A DNA stretch of 42,919 nt from an uncultured Collinsella sp. (GTDB lineage Bacteria; Actinomycetota; Coriobacteriia; Coriobacteriales; Coriobacteriaceae). How positions within the stretch are numbered: the stretch's first letter is position 1; the number at the start of each line of letters is the position of its first letter. A model generated the notes under the pieces. It had not been told where the DNA came from and did no database searches. It was given only the letters and a program-made list of their open reading frames with translations. Position numbers and translations under genes: made by a program. Location of the stretch: the NCBI GenBank assembly GCA_902490365.1, contig CABUDQ010000015.1:1-42919 (forward strand). The letters are read 5' to 3'. Shown here in pieces: positions 42,409-42,919 of this stretch.

Positions 42409-42526
42409 GCGGGGTTGGCCCACGCCCGGGCTGCCGTGGCGCGGTCCTCGGTATGACGGCGGGGCGATGCCGTCGGCCTGTCCGCTTTTCCACTCGGGCT
42501 TCTGGTCTCAAGCCTCTCAAACAAAA

Positions 42527-42581
42527 TCTCGATCTGTAACAGGTGGGCCCGATTTGGGTGGCTAGATGTTACAGATCGAGA
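42527..42581. repeat. 55-bp palindromic element, copy 5
   Basis: Arms TCTCGATCTGTAACA and TGTTACAGATCGAGA, perfect complements; the centre is closest to copy 4 (shared CCCGATTTGGG). Confidence 0.9.
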
Positions 42582-42607
42582 CAGGCCAGCGCGCCGGCTT
42601 CCGTTTG

Positions 42608-42662
42608 TCTCGATCTGTAACAGTTAGGGCTGATTTTGGTCTGCAAATGTTGCAGATCGAGA
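42608..42662. repeat. 55-bp palindromic element, copy 6
   Basis: Arms TCTCGATCTGTAACA and TGTTGCAGATCGAGA (one change). Downstream sequence resembles that after copy 4 for about 120 bp. Confidence 0.9.
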
Positions 42663-42788
42663 CATTTCGCCGGGACGCCTCCCGTTATACCGAGGGGGTG
42701 GACCGCGTATCCAATCTGACGCACACCAGCAAGGTGTGAACCGGGGAACTTGTACTTGGGAACCAGGGGCTACTGCTGACCGAGTTTC

Positions 42789-42840
42789 ATTCCGGAAACG
42801 GGTCAAAAATGTCCGGAAAGAGGCTGGAATGTCCGGAATT
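42789..42840. repeat. Phased TGTCCGGAA sites, cluster 2
   Basis: Sites start at 42789 (ATTCCGGAAA), 42810 and 42830, again 21 and 20 bp apart, as in cluster 1, and share the spacer wording CGGG.CAAAAA. Confidence 0.8.
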
Positions 42841-42919
42841 GAGGGGTTGCCCCTGCACTCGAGATGACGTGGCGCAGCTGTCGGTGCGGGATCGGGGCGA
42901 GGCCGCCGCTTCGTCCGCG

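Larger units (their letters stand above)
42218..42919. other. Gene-free, repeat-built right end
   Basis: No supportable gene. The order is: a GGAACT-type unit (about 42251), phased TGTCCGGAA cluster 1, unremarkable sequence, 55-bp palindrome copies 5 and 6, a second GGAACT-type unit (about 42738), phased cluster 2, and unremarkable sequence to the edge. Confidence 0.7.

Noticed and set aside
42224..42520. Arg/Pro-rich frames at the right end
   Set aside because: They run through the phased repeats and have no ribosome binding site or family features.

Overview
The window is about 42.9 kb of high-GC chromosomal DNA with strong AGGAGG-type ribosome binding sites. The gene content and gut-type glycan enzymology point to a human-gut Coriobacteriia bacterium, most likely Collinsella. 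That taxon call is my inference from the proteins, not a database result.

Left part (1-16,300). A very large sortase-anchored GH31 glycosidase enters from the left edge; its catalytic core resembles the GH31 alpha-N-acetylgalactosaminidases that act on mucin O-glycans. It is followed by purE, a class B sortase and a MoaE-like protein, then a CmpB-type membrane protein on the other strand. The purine genes purF-purM-purN follow, with a PTS EIIA protein, a PpiC-type foldase and a YqeY protein.

Middle part (16,600-37,900). A complete polar amino-acid ABC transporter operon (ATPase, Tat-type lipoprotein, two permeases) is followed by a cytidylate-kinase-like protein. On the minus strand lie the electron-bifurcating pair nfnS-nfnL, pth, a DUF559-like protein bracketed by two about 204-bp MITE-like elements, prs and glmU. 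An ECF transporter operon (ecfT, a fused double ATPase, an S component) runs divergently from glmU. Then come exodeoxyribonuclease III, a sirtuin, a folP-folK fusion with a long disordered insert, a degenerate biotin-ligase-like protein and coaX.

Right part (38,036-42,919) is accessory. An intact initiator tRNA-fMet gene and a 77-bp decayed copy of it bracket a single AlbA_2/GHKL/HTH gene. Beyond lie an Mrr restriction-enzyme fragment, an intact ORF6N-PLD gene, a truncated tyrosine integrase fused to an ORF6N fragment, and a gene-free 700-bp stretch built of repeats.

The most unusual feature of the window is its intergenic DNA. It is filled with palindromic elements: six copies of an exactly 55-bp palindrome with TCTCRATCTGTAACA arms; three copies of a GGGGACAG-containing element of about 42 bp, two of which supply the stop codon of the gene they abut; the two MITE-like elements; several one-off nested palindromes of 55-250 bp; and two clusters of TGTCCGGAA sites with identical 21/20-bp phasing. 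In the right part, the 55-bp palindrome, the GGAACT repeats and the phased sites occur in partly conserved order and spacing as a composite module. One such module lies directly upstream of the AlbA_2 gene.
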